Positions 17,928-26,840 are shown, counted from the stretch's first letter. The stretch: 64,000 nucleotides of DNA from Pseudogulbenkiania subflava DSM 22618 (GCF_900177275.1 NZ_FXAG01000018.1:1-64000), one strand, 5' to 3'. Translations and numbers: made by a program. Notes: generated by a model from the sequence alone, not told the origin.

Positions 17928-18635
17928 ATGAACTACCGCCTGGTTTTTGTCGAAGACGACGCCGAACTGGCCGAGCTGATCCGCGACTTCCTGTCGCGCC
18001 ACGACATGGAAGTGCAGATCGAGCCGCGCGGCGACACCGCGCTCGCCGCCATCGCCGCCGCCCAACCCGACCTGGTCCTGCTCGACATCATGCTGCCCGG
18101 CAAGGACGGCCTGACGCTGTGCCGCGAACTGCGCCCCGACTTCGCCGGCCCGATCGTGATGCTGACCTCGCTCGATAGCGACATGCAGCAAATCCTCGGC
18201 CTGGAACTGGGCGCCAACGACTACATCCTGAAAACCACGCCACCGGCGGTGCTGGCGGCACGCCTGCGTGCCCAGTTGCGCCAGCACCGCCCTGCCAGCG
18301 CCGCCGAAACGCCGGCCGCCATGACGCGCAAGCAGTTCGGCCAGCTCAGCATCGACCCGATCAGCCGCGAAGTGACGCTGGGCGGGGAGCACGTCCCCCT
18401 CTCCACCGCCGACTTCGATCTGCTGTGGCTGCTGGCCAGTCACGCCGGCGAAATCCTGGACCGCGAGGTGCTGTTCAAGGAGATGCGCGGCATGGAATAC
18501 GACGGGCTGGACCGCAGCATCGACGTCGCCATCTCGCGGCTGCGCAAGAAGCTCGGCGACAACCCCGCCGAACCCTTCCGCATCAAGACCGTGCGCAACA
18601 AGGGCTATCTGTTCGCCCCGGCCGGCTGGAACTGA
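17928..18635 (+). CDS. rstA: OmpR-family response regulator, RstA-like
   Basis: A 235-residue regulator with a receiver domain (phospho-acceptor Asp53 in LVLLDIMLPGKDG; acidic pair Glu9-Asp10; Lys102 in NDYILKTTPP) and a C-terminal winged helix (YDGLDRSIDVAISRLRKKLG). MLTSLDSDMQQILGLELGAN follows the RstA pattern. The residue after the conserved Lys is Thr instead of the usual Pro. It is followed three bases on by the kinase gene. ATG codons at 17922 and 17928 are both possible. Confidence 0.85.
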   Translation: MNYRLVFVEDDAELAELIRDFLSRHDMEVQIEPRGDTALAAIAAAQPDLVLLDIMLPGKDGLTLCRELRPDFAGPIVMLTSLDSDMQQILGLELGANDYILKTTPPAVLAARLRAQLRQHRPASAAETPAAMTRKQFGQLSIDPISREVTLGGEHVPLSTADFDLLWLLASHAGEILDREVLFKEMRGMEYDGLDRSIDVAISRLRKKLGDNPAEPFRIKTVRNKGYLFAPAGWN

Positions 18636-18638
18636 ACC

Positions 18639-19976
18639 ATGCGCCGCCTGTTCGTGCAGTTCTACCTGATGCTGATGGCGTGCTTCCTCGGCGGCGTGCT
18701 GCTGGTCGGCGTGGTCTACAAGCAGGCGGTGGACAAGGTGGGCGAGCGCTACCTGTCCGACCTCCTCGGCGCCTCGCTGTCGATGATCCAGAGCGAGCTC
18801 AAGGGCGTGCCGCCGGAGCTGTGGAGCGAAACGCTGGAGGAGTTCGACCACGGCCTGACCTTCCCGCTGCGCATCGAGGGCGATGCCGCCTACACCCTGG
18901 ACGACGACGCCCGCGCCGCGCTGGCACGCGGCGAAATCGTGATGCTGGAAGACAACTTCCTGTTCCTGCAGCGCATCCCCAACAGCCACTTCCTGCTGGT
19001 GGCGGGCCCGCTGCGCTACCTGTTCTTCCTGCACCAGCTCAAATGGGTGGATTACGTGCTGCTGCTGCTGGTCGGCCTGTCGCTGGGCATCCCGGTGCTG
19101 CTGTGGCTGCGGCCGCACTGGAACCAGCTGATGCAGCTGGAGCAGACCGCCGTGCGCCTGGCCGAAGGCGACCTCAGCGCGCGGGTGCAGTTGCCGCCCG
19201 GCTCCGGGGTGCGCCGGGTGGGCGAGGCGTTCAACCGCATGGCCGACAGCATCGGCGCACTGCTGGCCGGGCGCAAGGCGCTGATCGACGCCGTGGCGCA
19301 CGAGCTGCGCACGCCGCTGGCGCGGCTGCGCTACCGCCTGGCGCTGCTGGACGGCGACCCGGACAGCCCGCCGCGCCAGGCCATCGAGCGCGACCTCGCC
19401 GCCATCGACTCGCTGCTGCAGGAACTGCTGCTGCACGCCCGTCTCGACCGTCCGCAAGTCCCGCTGACACTGAGCTGCTTCGATTCCCGCGAATGGGTGG
19501 CCGAAAGGTTGGCCGAACAGGCGCCCTTGGCCAGCGGCATCGACTGGCGCGACGACAGCCTCGGCGAGATCGACCTGGAGGGTGACCGCTACCTGCTGTC
19601 GCGCGCCCTCGACAACCTGCTCAGCAACGCACGCCGCTACGCCCAGCACACGGTGCGCGTGCAACTGGAACAGGACGCCGACGGCTACTGCCTGCGCGTG
19701 GACGACGACGGCCCCGGTATCCCGGCGGAAGAACGCGAGCACGTGCTGGAGCCGTTCGTGCGCCTCGACCAGAGCCGCGGCCGCGACAGCGGCGGGCACG
19801 GCCTCGGACTCTCCATCGTACAGGGCATCGCGCGTGCGCATCAGGGCACGCTCGGCATCGAAGACAGCCCGCTGGGCGGCGCCCGCTTCGTGCTGCGCTG
19901 GCCCGGCACGGCGGGCGTACATAGCGTTACACAGGGAAACATTCCACTCACAGACGCCGGAAACGGGCGCGCCTAG
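18639..19976 (+). CDS. rstB: Sensor histidine kinase, RstB-like
   Basis: Membrane sensor kinase, 445 residues: first membrane helix about 7-27, periplasmic sensor 28-137, second helix about 138-157, HAMP about 158-212, HisKA with His221 in DAVAHELRTPLARLR, and a HATPase domain with N-box (LDNLLSNARRYA), DDDGPGIP and GHGLGLSIV. Together with the upstream regulator and the downstream asr-like gene it fits the RstB type, linked in enterobacteria to acid and low-magnesium responses. Confidence 0.85.
   Translation: MRRLFVQFYLMLMACFLGGVLLVGVVYKQAVDKVGERYLSDLLGASLSMIQSELKGVPPELWSETLEEFDHGLTFPLRIEGDAAYTLDDDARAALARGEIVMLEDNFLFLQRIPNSHFLLVAGPLRYLFFLHQLKWVDYVLLLLVGLSLGIPVLLWLRPHWNQLMQLEQTAVRLAEGDLSARVQLPPGSGVRRVGEAFNRMADSIGALLAGRKALIDAVAHELRTPLARLRYRLALLDGDPDSPPRQAIERDLAAIDSLLQELLLHARLDRPQVPLTLSCFDSREWVAERLAEQAPLASGIDWRDDSLGEIDLEGDRYLLSRALDNLLSNARRYAQHTVRVQLEQDADGYCLRVDDDGPGIPAEEREHVLEPFVRLDQSRGRDSGGHGLGLSIVQGIARAHQGTLGIEDSPLGGARFVLRWPGTAGVHSVTQGNIPLTDAGNGRA
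19918..19931 (+). promoter_or_regulatory. RstA-box-like site upstream of the asr-like gene
   Basis: TACATAGCGTTACA matches the published E. coli RstA box TACATNTNGTTACA at all but one defined position. It lies in the 3' end of rstB, about 127 bases before the asr-like start, a plausible activator position. Confidence 0.55.
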
Positions 19977-20057
19977 GATACAGCTCATGGAAGGCCCACA
20001 CAGCCAACCGAGACCACAACAGACTCGAACCCTCACGGTTTCACAAGGAGTAACACC

Positions 20058-20378
20058 ATGAAAAAGCTGACCCTGCTCGCCCTCTCCGCTGCCTTCGGCC
20101 TGACCTCGCTCGGCAGCTTCGCCGCCACCCCGGTCACCCCGGCATCCCCGGCGGTGAAAGCCGAAGCCTCCGCCCCGGCCGCCAAGCCGGCAATGAAACC
20201 GGCGATGAAAAAGATTCACAAGTCCCGCGCCAAGAAGGCCGTGAAAAAGCCGATGGTAGAGAAAAAAGCCGCTTCCGCTCCGGCGCAAAAAGCCCAGGCA
20301 CTGAAAAAGCATCACAAGATCGTCAAGCACCACAAGCATCACAAAGTGATGGTGAAGAAGCCGGCTGCGGCTAACTAA
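20058..20378 (+). CDS. asr: Asr-like acid-shock protein, periplasmic, Lys/Ala/His-rich
   Basis: A 106-residue protein with a signal peptide (about 1-22, ending GSFA). The mature part is low-complexity, rich in Lys, Ala, Pro and, toward the end, His (LKKHHKIVKHHKHHKVMVKK). Composition and length resemble the acid shock protein Asr, a basic periplasmic chaperone-like protein that is an RstA target in E. coli. AAGGAG precedes the start. Homology cannot be proven for such biased sequence; the link with rstAB and the RstA-like box support it. Confidence 0.7.
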   Translation: MKKLTLLALSAAFGLTSLGSFAATPVTPASPAVKAEASAPAAKPAMKPAMKKIHKSRAKKAVKKPMVEKKAASAPAQKAQALKKHHKIVKHHKHHKVMVKKPAAAN

Positions 20379-20452
20379 GCCGGAACAGGCCACCGCCTGC
20401 TCCAACCCAGCACAACGGGGCGCCACGGCGCCCCGTTTCGCATTGGATCGCC

Positions 20453-21256
20453 ATGTCCACCCGACTGTTGACCGCCCTGCTGCTCGCCAGCCTGCTTCCC
20501 GCCGCCGGCGCCGGCACCCTGAGCGCGGAACGGCGCACCCTGTTCTTCGGCCACGACGACCGGGTACGCGTGCACCCGGACCACGGCCCCTGGCAGGCCA
20601 TCGGCCAGCTCGAAACCGCCTCGGGCAACCTGTGCACCGCCACGCTGGTCGCCCCCGACGTGGCGCTCACCGCCGGACACTGCTTCGTCGGCCCCCACGG
20701 CCGGCTCGACCCGGCGCTACGCTTCACCCTGGCACTGGACGGCCAGAACAGTACCCGCCACGCCGCCGCCCGCCGCGTCTGGCTCGACCGGCGCCTGTTG
20801 CGCGGGCTGATCCGCCAGGGGGACGACCTGATCGTCCCGCCCGCCGTGGCGCGCTACGACGTCGCCTTCGTCCGGCTCGACGCGCCCCTGCTCTCGGCGG
20901 AACACACCGTCGTGCCGTTCGACGGCGACCGCGCCGCCTTGCGCCAAGCGCTGACCCGGGCCAGCTGGCGCGTCAATCAGGCCGGCTACCCGGAAGACTT
21001 CCCCGACCGGCTGATGCTGCACCGCCACTGCCGCGCCACCCGGCTCGAGGCCGACGGCCGCCTCGCCCACCGTTGCGATACGCTGCCCGGCGACAGCGGC
21101 TCGCCGCTACTGCTCGAGGTGGCCGGCCAGCCGCGGCTGGTCGCTATCCAGAGCTCGGCACCGGACGCGCGCTGGCGCCACCGCGCCGACAACATGGCGC
21201 TGTCGACCCCCGCCTTCCTGCCGGCCCTGCGCCGCTTCCTCTCGGGCCCCAAATAG
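20453..21256 (+). CDS. Secreted trypsin-like serine protease
   Basis: A 267-residue S1-family peptidase with an N-terminal signal peptide (about 1-20). The triad is complete: His76 in LTAGHCFVG, Asp136 in RYDVAFVRLD, Ser215 in LPGDSGSPLL. A Cys pair around the His loop (Cys61, Cys77) could form the family disulfide. Substrate is unknown. It is 74 bases after the asr-like gene and in the same direction; E. coli Asr is processed after export, so a functional link is possible but unproven. Confidence 0.85.
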   Translation: MSTRLLTALLLASLLPAAGAGTLSAERRTLFFGHDDRVRVHPDHGPWQAIGQLETASGNLCTATLVAPDVALTAGHCFVGPHGRLDPALRFTLALDGQNSTRHAAARRVWLDRRLLRGLIRQGDDLIVPPAVARYDVAFVRLDAPLLSAEHTVVPFDGDRAALRQALTRASWRVNQAGYPEDFPDRLMLHRHCRATRLEADGRLAHRCDTLPGDSGSPLLLEVAGQPRLVAIQSSAPDARWRHRADNMALSTPAFLPALRRFLSGPK

Positions 21257-21282
21257 CAAAAACCGCCTCGCGGGCGGTTTTT
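21257..21282. terminator. Bidirectional terminator between the protease and rph
   Basis: AAAAACCGCC and GGGCGGTTTTT flank a short TCGC loop, giving A and T runs on both sides. It sits between two convergent genes. Confidence 0.85.
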
Positions 21283-21304
21283 GCTGTCAATCGAGCCCTC
21301 GGCT

Positions 21305-22021
21305 CTAGCCGGCCAGCGCCGCCTTCTGTATCGCGATCAGCTCGCCCACGCCCTGCTCGGCCAGGCGCAGCATGGCGTCCAGTTCGGCGCGGCTGAACGG
21401 CACCCCCTCGGCGGTGCCCTGCACCTCGACAAAATGGCCGCTGCCGGTCATCACCACGTTCATGTCGGTCTCGCAGGCGGAGTCCTCGAGGTAGTCGAGG
21501 TCCAGCACCGGGCGCCCCTCGAACACCCCAACCGACACCGCCGCCACGAAATCGCGGATCGGGTTTTCCTGCAGCTTGCCCTGCGCGATCAGGCCGCTGA
21601 TGGCGTCGTGCAGCGCGACGAAGGCGCCGGTGATGCTGGCGGTACGCGTGCCGCCGTCGGCCTGGATCACGTCACAGTCGATCTGGATCTGGCGCTCGCC
21701 CAGCTTGCCCAGGTCGACCACCGCGCGCAGGCTGCGGCCGATCAGGCGCTGAATCTCCTGGGTACGCCCGGACTGCTTGCCGCTGGCCGCCTCGCGGCGC
21801 ATGCGGCTACCGGTGGAGCGCGGCAGCATGCCGTATTCCGCGGTCACCCAGCCCTGACCCTTGCCCTTGAGGAAGCCCGGCACGCTCTCGTCGACGCTGG
21901 CGGTGCAGATCACCTTGGTGTCGCCGAACTCGACCAGCACCGAACCTTCGGCGTGCTTGGTATAGCCGCGGGTCAAAGTCACCCGGCGCAGGGCATCGTT
22001 GGGGCGGGAAGAAGGTCGCAT
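21305..22021 (-). CDS. rph: Ribonuclease PH
   Basis: A 238-residue phosphorolytic 3' exonuclease for tRNA maturation. Family segments are visible: an N-terminal [15 protein letters not shown], the phosphate-binding region [20 protein letters not shown], and [19 protein letters not shown] with catalytic acidic residues. The ATG at 22021 (MRPSSRPND) is chosen over an in-frame GTG two codons upstream. The gene lies next to the PP2C/kinase pair and yicC, a neighbourhood I recall from other betaproteobacteria. Confidence 0.95.
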   Translation of the reverse strand: MRPSSRPNDALRRVTLTRGYTKHAEGSVLVEFGDTKVICTASVDESVPGFLKGKGQGWVTAEYGMLPRSTGSRMRREAASGKQSGRTQEIQRLIGRSLRAVVDLGKLGERQIQIDCDVIQADGGTRTASITGAFVALHDAISGLIAQGKLQENPIRDFVAAVSVGVFEGRPVLDLDYLEDSACETDMNVVMTGSGHFVEVQGTAEGVPFSRAELDAMLRLAEQGVGELIAIQKAALAG

Positions 22022-22070
22022 GGTCACAGTCCGTTGACGTCAAAACGGGGATTATACCCCGCTCCCCCTC

Positions 22071-22304
22071 AGAACCTGTTCACGATCTGTCGCGAGCAGC
22101 CCTCAGCAGGGTGAAGAGCAGCACAGAAACCGGAATGGGCTGGAGTCCATGAGGATTTCCGATCGCTGAGCGAATCCCTGCGTGCAAATCTCTCGCTGAG
22201 CCAATCGAAGATTGGCTCAGCGAGAGATTTGCTCAGTGAAAGATTCGCACGCAGCGCACATGAGCCCCGGTCAGGGATGCGCAGCAAGATCGTTAACAGG
22301 TTCT
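22071..22304. repeat. Intergenic repeat family, copy A
   Basis: Starts AGAACCTGTTCACGATC and ends in the inverted form GATCGTTAACAGGTTCT, whose last base overlaps the stop codon of the PP2C gene. Related copies are at 45219-45362 and 61867-62023. This copy contains an extra perfect hairpin: 22184-22206 pairs with 22210-22232 over 23 bases around a GAA loop. It could act as a terminator or mRNA stabiliser. Confidence 0.8.
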
Positions 22305-23182
22305 CACGCGGGCTTGTCCGGCCGGCTCGCCAGGATTTCGCGATGCATCTCCTCTTCCTGCACCCGCGCCTGCGTCGACGAGCGGCGCCGACTCAGCGCC
22401 ATGTGGGTATCCAGCACATCGCTGCGCTGGCTGACGTCGAGCGCCTCGTCCAGCAACGTCACCGCCACCGCCGACAGATTGTCGCCGTGCCGGCCACCGC
22501 GCCGCTCCGCCACGTTCATCAACGCCGGCAGCACCTGGCTGACGGCGCGGCCGACAAACACCTTGGTCAGCTCGGCATCCTGTATCTGCGACCACAGGCC
22601 GTCGGAACAGAGCAGCACCGAGGCGCCCGGGAACAGCAGCTGGCGTTCGCCGATGTCGATGTCCGGGTCAGACGAGGCCCCCAGACAGTTGTAGATCTTG
22701 TTGCGGTCGGGGTGGGTGCGCGCGCCCTCCTCGGTCAACAGCCCCTGGTCGATCAGCCGCTGCACCTGCGAATGATCGCGCGAGCGCAACCGCAGGCCGC
22801 TGTTGTCCAGCAGGTACAGCCGGGAATCGCCGACATGGCACCAATACAGCATGTCCTGCTGAATCACCGCCGCCACCACCGTGGTACTGGGCACCTCGGG
22901 CAGATGGTGCTCGGTGGCGTAATCGAGAATCGCCTGATGGGCCGAACTGATGGCGTTGACCAGAAAGCGGTTGGGATGGCTCAGCGACGGCGTGGCCTGC
23001 TGGTAGAACAACTCGCTCATCAGATCGATGGTGATCTGCGCCGCCACCTCGCCCTGCAAGTGGCCGCCCATGCCGTCGGCCACCACCAGCAGCACCGACT
23101 CCAGCGAGTGGGCGATCACCACACGGTCTTGATTGTAGGAACGGCCGCCGACGCGGCTGTCCTGGAAGATCGACAATTTCAT
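22304..23182 (-). CDS. PP2C-family Ser/Thr protein phosphatase
   Basis: A 292-residue metal-dependent phosphatase. PP2C motifs are in order: NQDR (about 17-20), VVADGMGGHLQGE, VGDSRLYLL, LLCSDGLW and GDNLSAVAV. The ATG at 23182 (MKLSIF) is chosen. It is encoded ten bases after a Ser/Thr kinase on the same strand, so it probably reverses that kinase's phosphorylation. The stop overlaps the end of repeat copy A. Confidence 0.9.
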   Translation of the reverse strand: MKLSIFQDSRVGGRSYNQDRVVIAHSLESVLLVVADGMGGHLQGEVAAQITIDLMSELFYQQATPSLSHPNRFLVNAISSAHQAILDYATEHHLPEVPSTTVVAAVIQQDMLYWCHVGDSRLYLLDNSGLRLRSRDHSQVQRLIDQGLLTEEGARTHPDRNKIYNCLGASSDPDIDIGERQLLFPGASVLLCSDGLWSQIQDAELTKVFVGRAVSQVLPALMNVAERRGGRHGDNLSAVAVTLLDEALDVSQRSDVLDTHMALSRRRSSTQARVQEEEMHREILASRPDKPA

Positions 23183-23192
23183 GCACACACTT

Positions 23193-24161
23193 TCAGGAAG
23201 AACGACTGCCCGTCAGGCTGCGAAGCCAGCCGGCCAGCTTGTGCGTCACCGCCTGCGGCTCGGAAAGGACGACAGGCTCACTGTAATCGGGGTCCATCAG
23301 CCGCTTTTGCACCTCCATCAGGGTCGCCGGCCGCCGCTCGGGCTCCATGTCCAGGCAGCGATCGACCAGCTCGCACAACTCGCGCGAATAATGGCGCACA
23401 AAGCGCCGGGAGGCCGGTTCCAGCAAGTCCTTCACCGCACGCTCCTTCGCCCCTTGCGGCGTGCCGCCCCCCATGCAGGTGTAGAGACAGGCGCCCAAGG
23501 CGTAGACATCGGTCCATGGCCCCTGCGCCATATCGCTCTTGTACTGTTCCGGCGCCGCGTAGCCCGGCGTGTACATCGAGGCGAACTCCCTGCTGCGCTG
23601 GTTCAGCGTCTGGCGCGCGGCGCCGAAGTCCAGCAATAGCGGACCGCCGCCGCGCCGCAGGTAGATGTTGGCCGGCTTGATGTCCAGATGCAGCAGGCGG
23701 TGCAGATGGACCTCGCGCAGGCCGGACAAGAGCGCGGCGAACCAGCGCCGGATGCGACGCTCGTCGAGCCGCCCGCCGGCAATCTCCAGCTCGCGGGTCA
23801 ATGGACGGCCATCGGCGTACTCCATCACCAGGTAGACCGTCTGGTTGGCGCGGAAGAAATTGGCCACCCGCACCACGTTCGGGTGGTTGATCCCGGCCAG
23901 GATGCGCCCTTCCTCGAAAAAGCACTTCAACCCTAGGTTGAACGCCTCCTGGTCAAGCTCGTGCTGCACCGTCACCTGGCCATTGTCGCCGCGGCACGCC
24001 AGGTGGCCGGGCAGGTATTCCTTGATGGCGAATTTCTGGTCGTCGTCATCCAGAGCCAGATAGACCACGCTGAACCCGCCCACGGAAAGCAGGCGGACGA
24101 TGGTGTAATCGGCCAGACGATAGCCAGCCGGCAATGCGGTTTCTTGCCTGGATTGAGTCAT
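23193..24161 (-). CDS. Hanks-type Ser/Thr protein kinase, cytosolic
   Basis: About 322 residues from the ATG at 24161 (start uncertain, weak ribosome site; an upstream start would add 16 residues). It shows a glycine loop VGGFSVVYLA, Lys in KFAIKEY, the catalytic loop LHLDIKPANIYL, and LLLDFGAAR with an APE motif (GYAAPEQ). The residue before the catalytic Asp is Leu, not Arg, so it is a non-RD kinase. No membrane helix or extra sensor domain is seen. It pairs with the downstream PP2C. Confidence 0.88.
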   Translation of the reverse strand: MTQSRQETALPAGYRLADYTIVRLLSVGGFSVVYLALDDDDQKFAIKEYLPGHLACRGDNGQVTVQHELDQEAFNLGLKCFFEEGRILAGINHPNVVRVANFFRANQTVYLVMEYADGRPLTRELEIAGGRLDERRIRRWFAALLSGLREVHLHRLLHLDIKPANIYLRRGGGPLLLDFGAARQTLNQRSREFASMYTPGYAAPEQYKSDMAQGPWTDVYALGACLYTCMGGGTPQGAKERAVKDLLEPASRRFVRHYSRELCELVDRCLDMEPERRPATLMEVQKRLMDPDYSEPVVLSEPQAVTHKLAGWLRSLTGSRSS

Positions 24162-24260
24162 AGGATGGCTGTTGCTATAGTGTCCGGGGCCATGGATTGA
24201 GCTTAGCAAAGCAATTCGGGCCCGGTTTTGATATTTGTCCAGTTTAACCGGGAGTTCAGC

Positions 24261-25127
24261 ATGATTTTAAGTATGACAGGCTTCGCCGCCATTAGCAGGG
24301 AATTTCCCGGTGGCATGCTCAATCTGGAACTGCGCGCCGTCAACCACCGCTACCTGGACGTCCAGATGCGCCTGCCGGAAGAGCTGCGCGTCATCGAAGC
24401 CCCCCTGCGCGAAATGATCGGCGCCAAGGTCACGCGCGGCAAACTCGAATGCCGCGTCGGCTTCAACCAGCTGGAAAACGCCACCCCCACGCTGGAAGTC
24501 AACCACGAGCTGCTGCAGCAGTTGCTGGCTGTCTCCCGTGCCATCAAGCAAAGCGCGCCGGAAGCCGACACCCTGTCGCTGGGCGAACTGATGCGCTGGC
24601 CCGGCGTGATGAAATCGAACGAACTCAAGCCCGAAGTGCTGCAACAGCTGTGCCTGGAAAGCCTGACCAAGGCGCTGGCCGACTTCAACGCCTCGCGCGA
24701 ACGCGAGGGCGAAAAGCTCAAGGCGGTGCTGCTGGAGCGGGTCGCCTCGATCGAAACCATCGTTGCCGGCCTCAAGCCCAAGCTGCCGCAAATCCTGGCC
24801 GCCTACATGGAGAAGCTGTCCAACCGCCTGCGCGACGCGCTGGAGAGCGTCGACGAAGACCGCCTCAAGCAGGAATTCGCCCTGTTCGCCCAGAAGATCG
24901 ATGTCGACGAGGAACTGTCGCGCCTGAGCACCCACCTGAGCGAAGTCCGCCGCATTCTCAAGGCGGGGGGCCAGGCCGGCAAGCGCCTCGACTTCCTGAT
25001 GCAGGAACTCAACCGCGAAGCCAACACCCTCGGCTCCAAATCGGTATCGACCGAAACCACCCAGGCCTCGGTGGAACTCAAGGTGCTGATCGAGCAGATG
25101 CGCGAGCAGATTCAGAACATCGAGTAA
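24261..25127 (+). CDS. yicC: YicC-family endoribonuclease
   Basis: A 288-residue protein with the family N-terminus (MILSMTGFA), AVNHRYLDVQMRLPEELR, and the C-terminal DUF1732 segment (GKRLDFLMQELNREANTLGSK). YicC proteins are RNA endonucleases involved in stress and small-RNA turnover. The ATG at 24261 has GGGAG upstream. In many proteobacteria gmk follows yicC; here the integrated element follows instead. Confidence 0.93.
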   Translation: MILSMTGFAAISREFPGGMLNLELRAVNHRYLDVQMRLPEELRVIEAPLREMIGAKVTRGKLECRVGFNQLENATPTLEVNHELLQQLLAVSRAIKQSAPEADTLSLGELMRWPGVMKSNELKPEVLQQLCLESLTKALADFNASREREGEKLKAVLLERVASIETIVAGLKPKLPQILAAYMEKLSNRLRDALESVDEDRLKQEFALFAQKIDVDEELSRLSTHLSEVRRILKAGGQAGKRLDFLMQELNREANTLGSKSVSTETTQASVELKVLIEQMREQIQNIE

Positions 25128-25166
25128 TACCTCACAGCATCTCACCTCATCTCGCCGAGAGCACAG

Positions 25167-25192
25167 AAGCCCCGTAAATCGGGGCTTTGTCG
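25167..25192 (+). terminator. Rho-independent terminator after yicC (left edge of the element)
   Basis: AAGCCCCG (25167-25174) pairs with CGGGGCTT (25180-25187), then a short T-rich tail. A similar hairpin at 39457-39482 lies outside the right-end repeats of the element, so this region may be related to the insertion site. Confidence 0.8.
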
Positions 25193-25237
25193 TTTCATGA
25201 TGTATCAATTCATTTCAACAAAGCGCATAATTGCCGC

Positions 25238-25289
25238 GTACCCAAGCGTGTACCCATAGCATTTTTCGCAACGCCGATTGGGTACACCC
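25238..25289. repeat. Left-end integrase arm-type repeats
   Basis: GTACCCAAGCGTGTACCCA (25238-25256) contains two direct GTACCCA copies, and an inverted copy TTGGGTACACCC is at 25278-25289. The same 19-base unit with one change is at the right end (39327-39345). Such arrays next to P4-type integrases are likely arm-binding sites. Confidence 0.6.
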
Positions 25290-25369
25290 TTCCGTTCAAT
25301 GTTTAGATTTTTGGTGCCCTAGCAGCAGCGCGGGGCATGCGGACCAACTCAGTATTCGAGGTACAAACC

Positions 25370-26641
25370 ATGGGCAAGCTGACCGACATGCAAATCAAAG
25401 CGTGGATCAAGGCAGGAGAGCGCTTCGAGGGTCGTGGCGACGGTGACGGCCTATGGCTCCGTTACCGTGAGAACGACAAGACGCCGGTCTGGCGCTATCG
25501 CTACAAGTTCGCAGGCAAGCCGCGCACGATGCAGATTGGCACTTACGCCGAGTTGTCCCTTGCCAAGGCCCGCGAGGCCGTCAAAACCCTTGCTGCCCGT
25601 GTAGCCCTTGGCCATGACGTGGCCGGCGAGAAGCAAGAGAGCAAGGCAGCCGCCCTAGCCAAGATCGAGGACGAGAAAAACGCCATCACCATGCTGGCGC
25701 TGGCGAACGAGTATTACGAGCGGATGATTCTCAGCCGTTGGAAACACCCGGACATCGTGCGCCGCCGGATCGACAAAGACATTGGTCCGCACCTGGGCAA
25801 GATGAAGGTGGAGGATGTAAAGCCACGCCATGTGGATGACATGCTACAGGCCATCGTCAAGCGCGGGGCACCGAGCATCGCCAACGATACCTTGCGCTGG
25901 ACGCGCCGTATGTTCGATTACGCGATCAAGCGCCACATGATCGAGCACAACCCTGCCTCTGCCTTCGATGTGAACGACGCGGGTGGCAAAGAGGAGGCAC
26001 GCGACCGCTGGCTAACCCGTGATGAGCTGGCTAAGCTGCTCGCAGCAATGAAGGAAGCCAAAGGCTTCAGCCGGGAGAATGACCTTTCCATCCGCCTACT
26101 GCTCCTGTTGTGCGTACGCAAGATGGAACTGTGCGCCGCACGCTGGGAGGAGTTCGACTTCGATGATGCCGTGTGGCGCCTGCCGGGCGAGCGTACCAAG
26201 ACCGGAGCACCGATCGACATCCCGCTGCCAATACTGGCTATTGAATGGCTTCAAGAGCTGCGCCAGCTATCCGAGCCGAGCTCCTGGGTATTACCCGCCC
26301 GCAAGATGCAGCACCGCATGCTGCCGCACATCCACGAAGGCACCATCGGCACTGCGCTGGGCAAGCTCAAGCCACACATGCCTGGCGTGCCTGCCTTCAC
26401 CGTACACGACCTGCGCCGCACCGCACGCACCCACTTAGCCGACCTGGGCATTGACCCCGTGGTAGCCGAGCGCTGCCTGAACCACAAAATCAAGGGCGTA
26501 GAGGGCATCTATAACCGGCACGACTATTTCAACGAACGGTGCGATGCACTGAACAAGTGGGCTGCGATGCTAGGTGCGCTCGACAAGGGCGAGGCGTACA
26601 ACGTGACGCCGATTACCAAGGCCAAGAAGAAACGAGCCTGA
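25370..26641 (+). CDS. P4-type tyrosine site-specific integrase
   Basis: A 423-residue integrase from the ATG at 25370. It has an N-terminal arm-binding DUF4102 domain (DGLWLRYRENDKTPVWRYRYK...), a SAM-like core-binding domain (about 105-200), and a catalytic domain with Arg in LLCVRKMELCAARW, HDLRRTARTHLADLG with the His-x-x-Arg box, and the nucleophile Tyr in IYNRHDY (about 381). It faces inward from the left end beside the arm-type repeats. It would insert and excise the element. Confidence 0.92.
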   Translation: MGKLTDMQIKAWIKAGERFEGRGDGDGLWLRYRENDKTPVWRYRYKFAGKPRTMQIGTYAELSLAKAREAVKTLAARVALGHDVAGEKQESKAAALAKIEDEKNAITMLALANEYYERMILSRWKHPDIVRRRIDKDIGPHLGKMKVEDVKPRHVDDMLQAIVKRGAPSIANDTLRWTRRMFDYAIKRHMIEHNPASAFDVNDAGGKEEARDRWLTRDELAKLLAAMKEAKGFSRENDLSIRLLLLLCVRKMELCAARWEEFDFDDAVWRLPGERTKTGAPIDIPLPILAIEWLQELRQLSEPSSWVLPARKMQHRMLPHIHEGTIGTALGKLKPHMPGVPAFTVHDLRRTARTHLADLGIDPVVAERCLNHKIKGVEGIYNRHDYFNERCDALNKWAAMLGALDKGEAYNVTPITKAKKKRA

Positions 26642-26840
26642 CACCAACTTTGCCGCTCCTAGATCGGCCAATCGAAAAGCGGGACCCCTGCCCGCCTGGC
26701 GCCGCAGGAAACCCGTACTTTTCCACCGTCTTCGCAATTCTGCGCTTCTTGCCGGCTTTCAGTGTCTTACTGCGCGCGAACAAGCATGCAAATAACGCTA
26801 CAAGTACAATGTCACGACAATTTGGAATAGGAGCTGCATC

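Noticed and set aside
17550-20426. A minus-strand ORF of 958 codons opposite rstAB and the asr-like gene
   Set aside because: Antisense shadow; low-complexity His/Gln/Arg-rich translation and no motif.
22184-22232. CRISPR-like repeat
   Set aside because: A single palindrome with no spaced direct repeats and no cas genes in the window.
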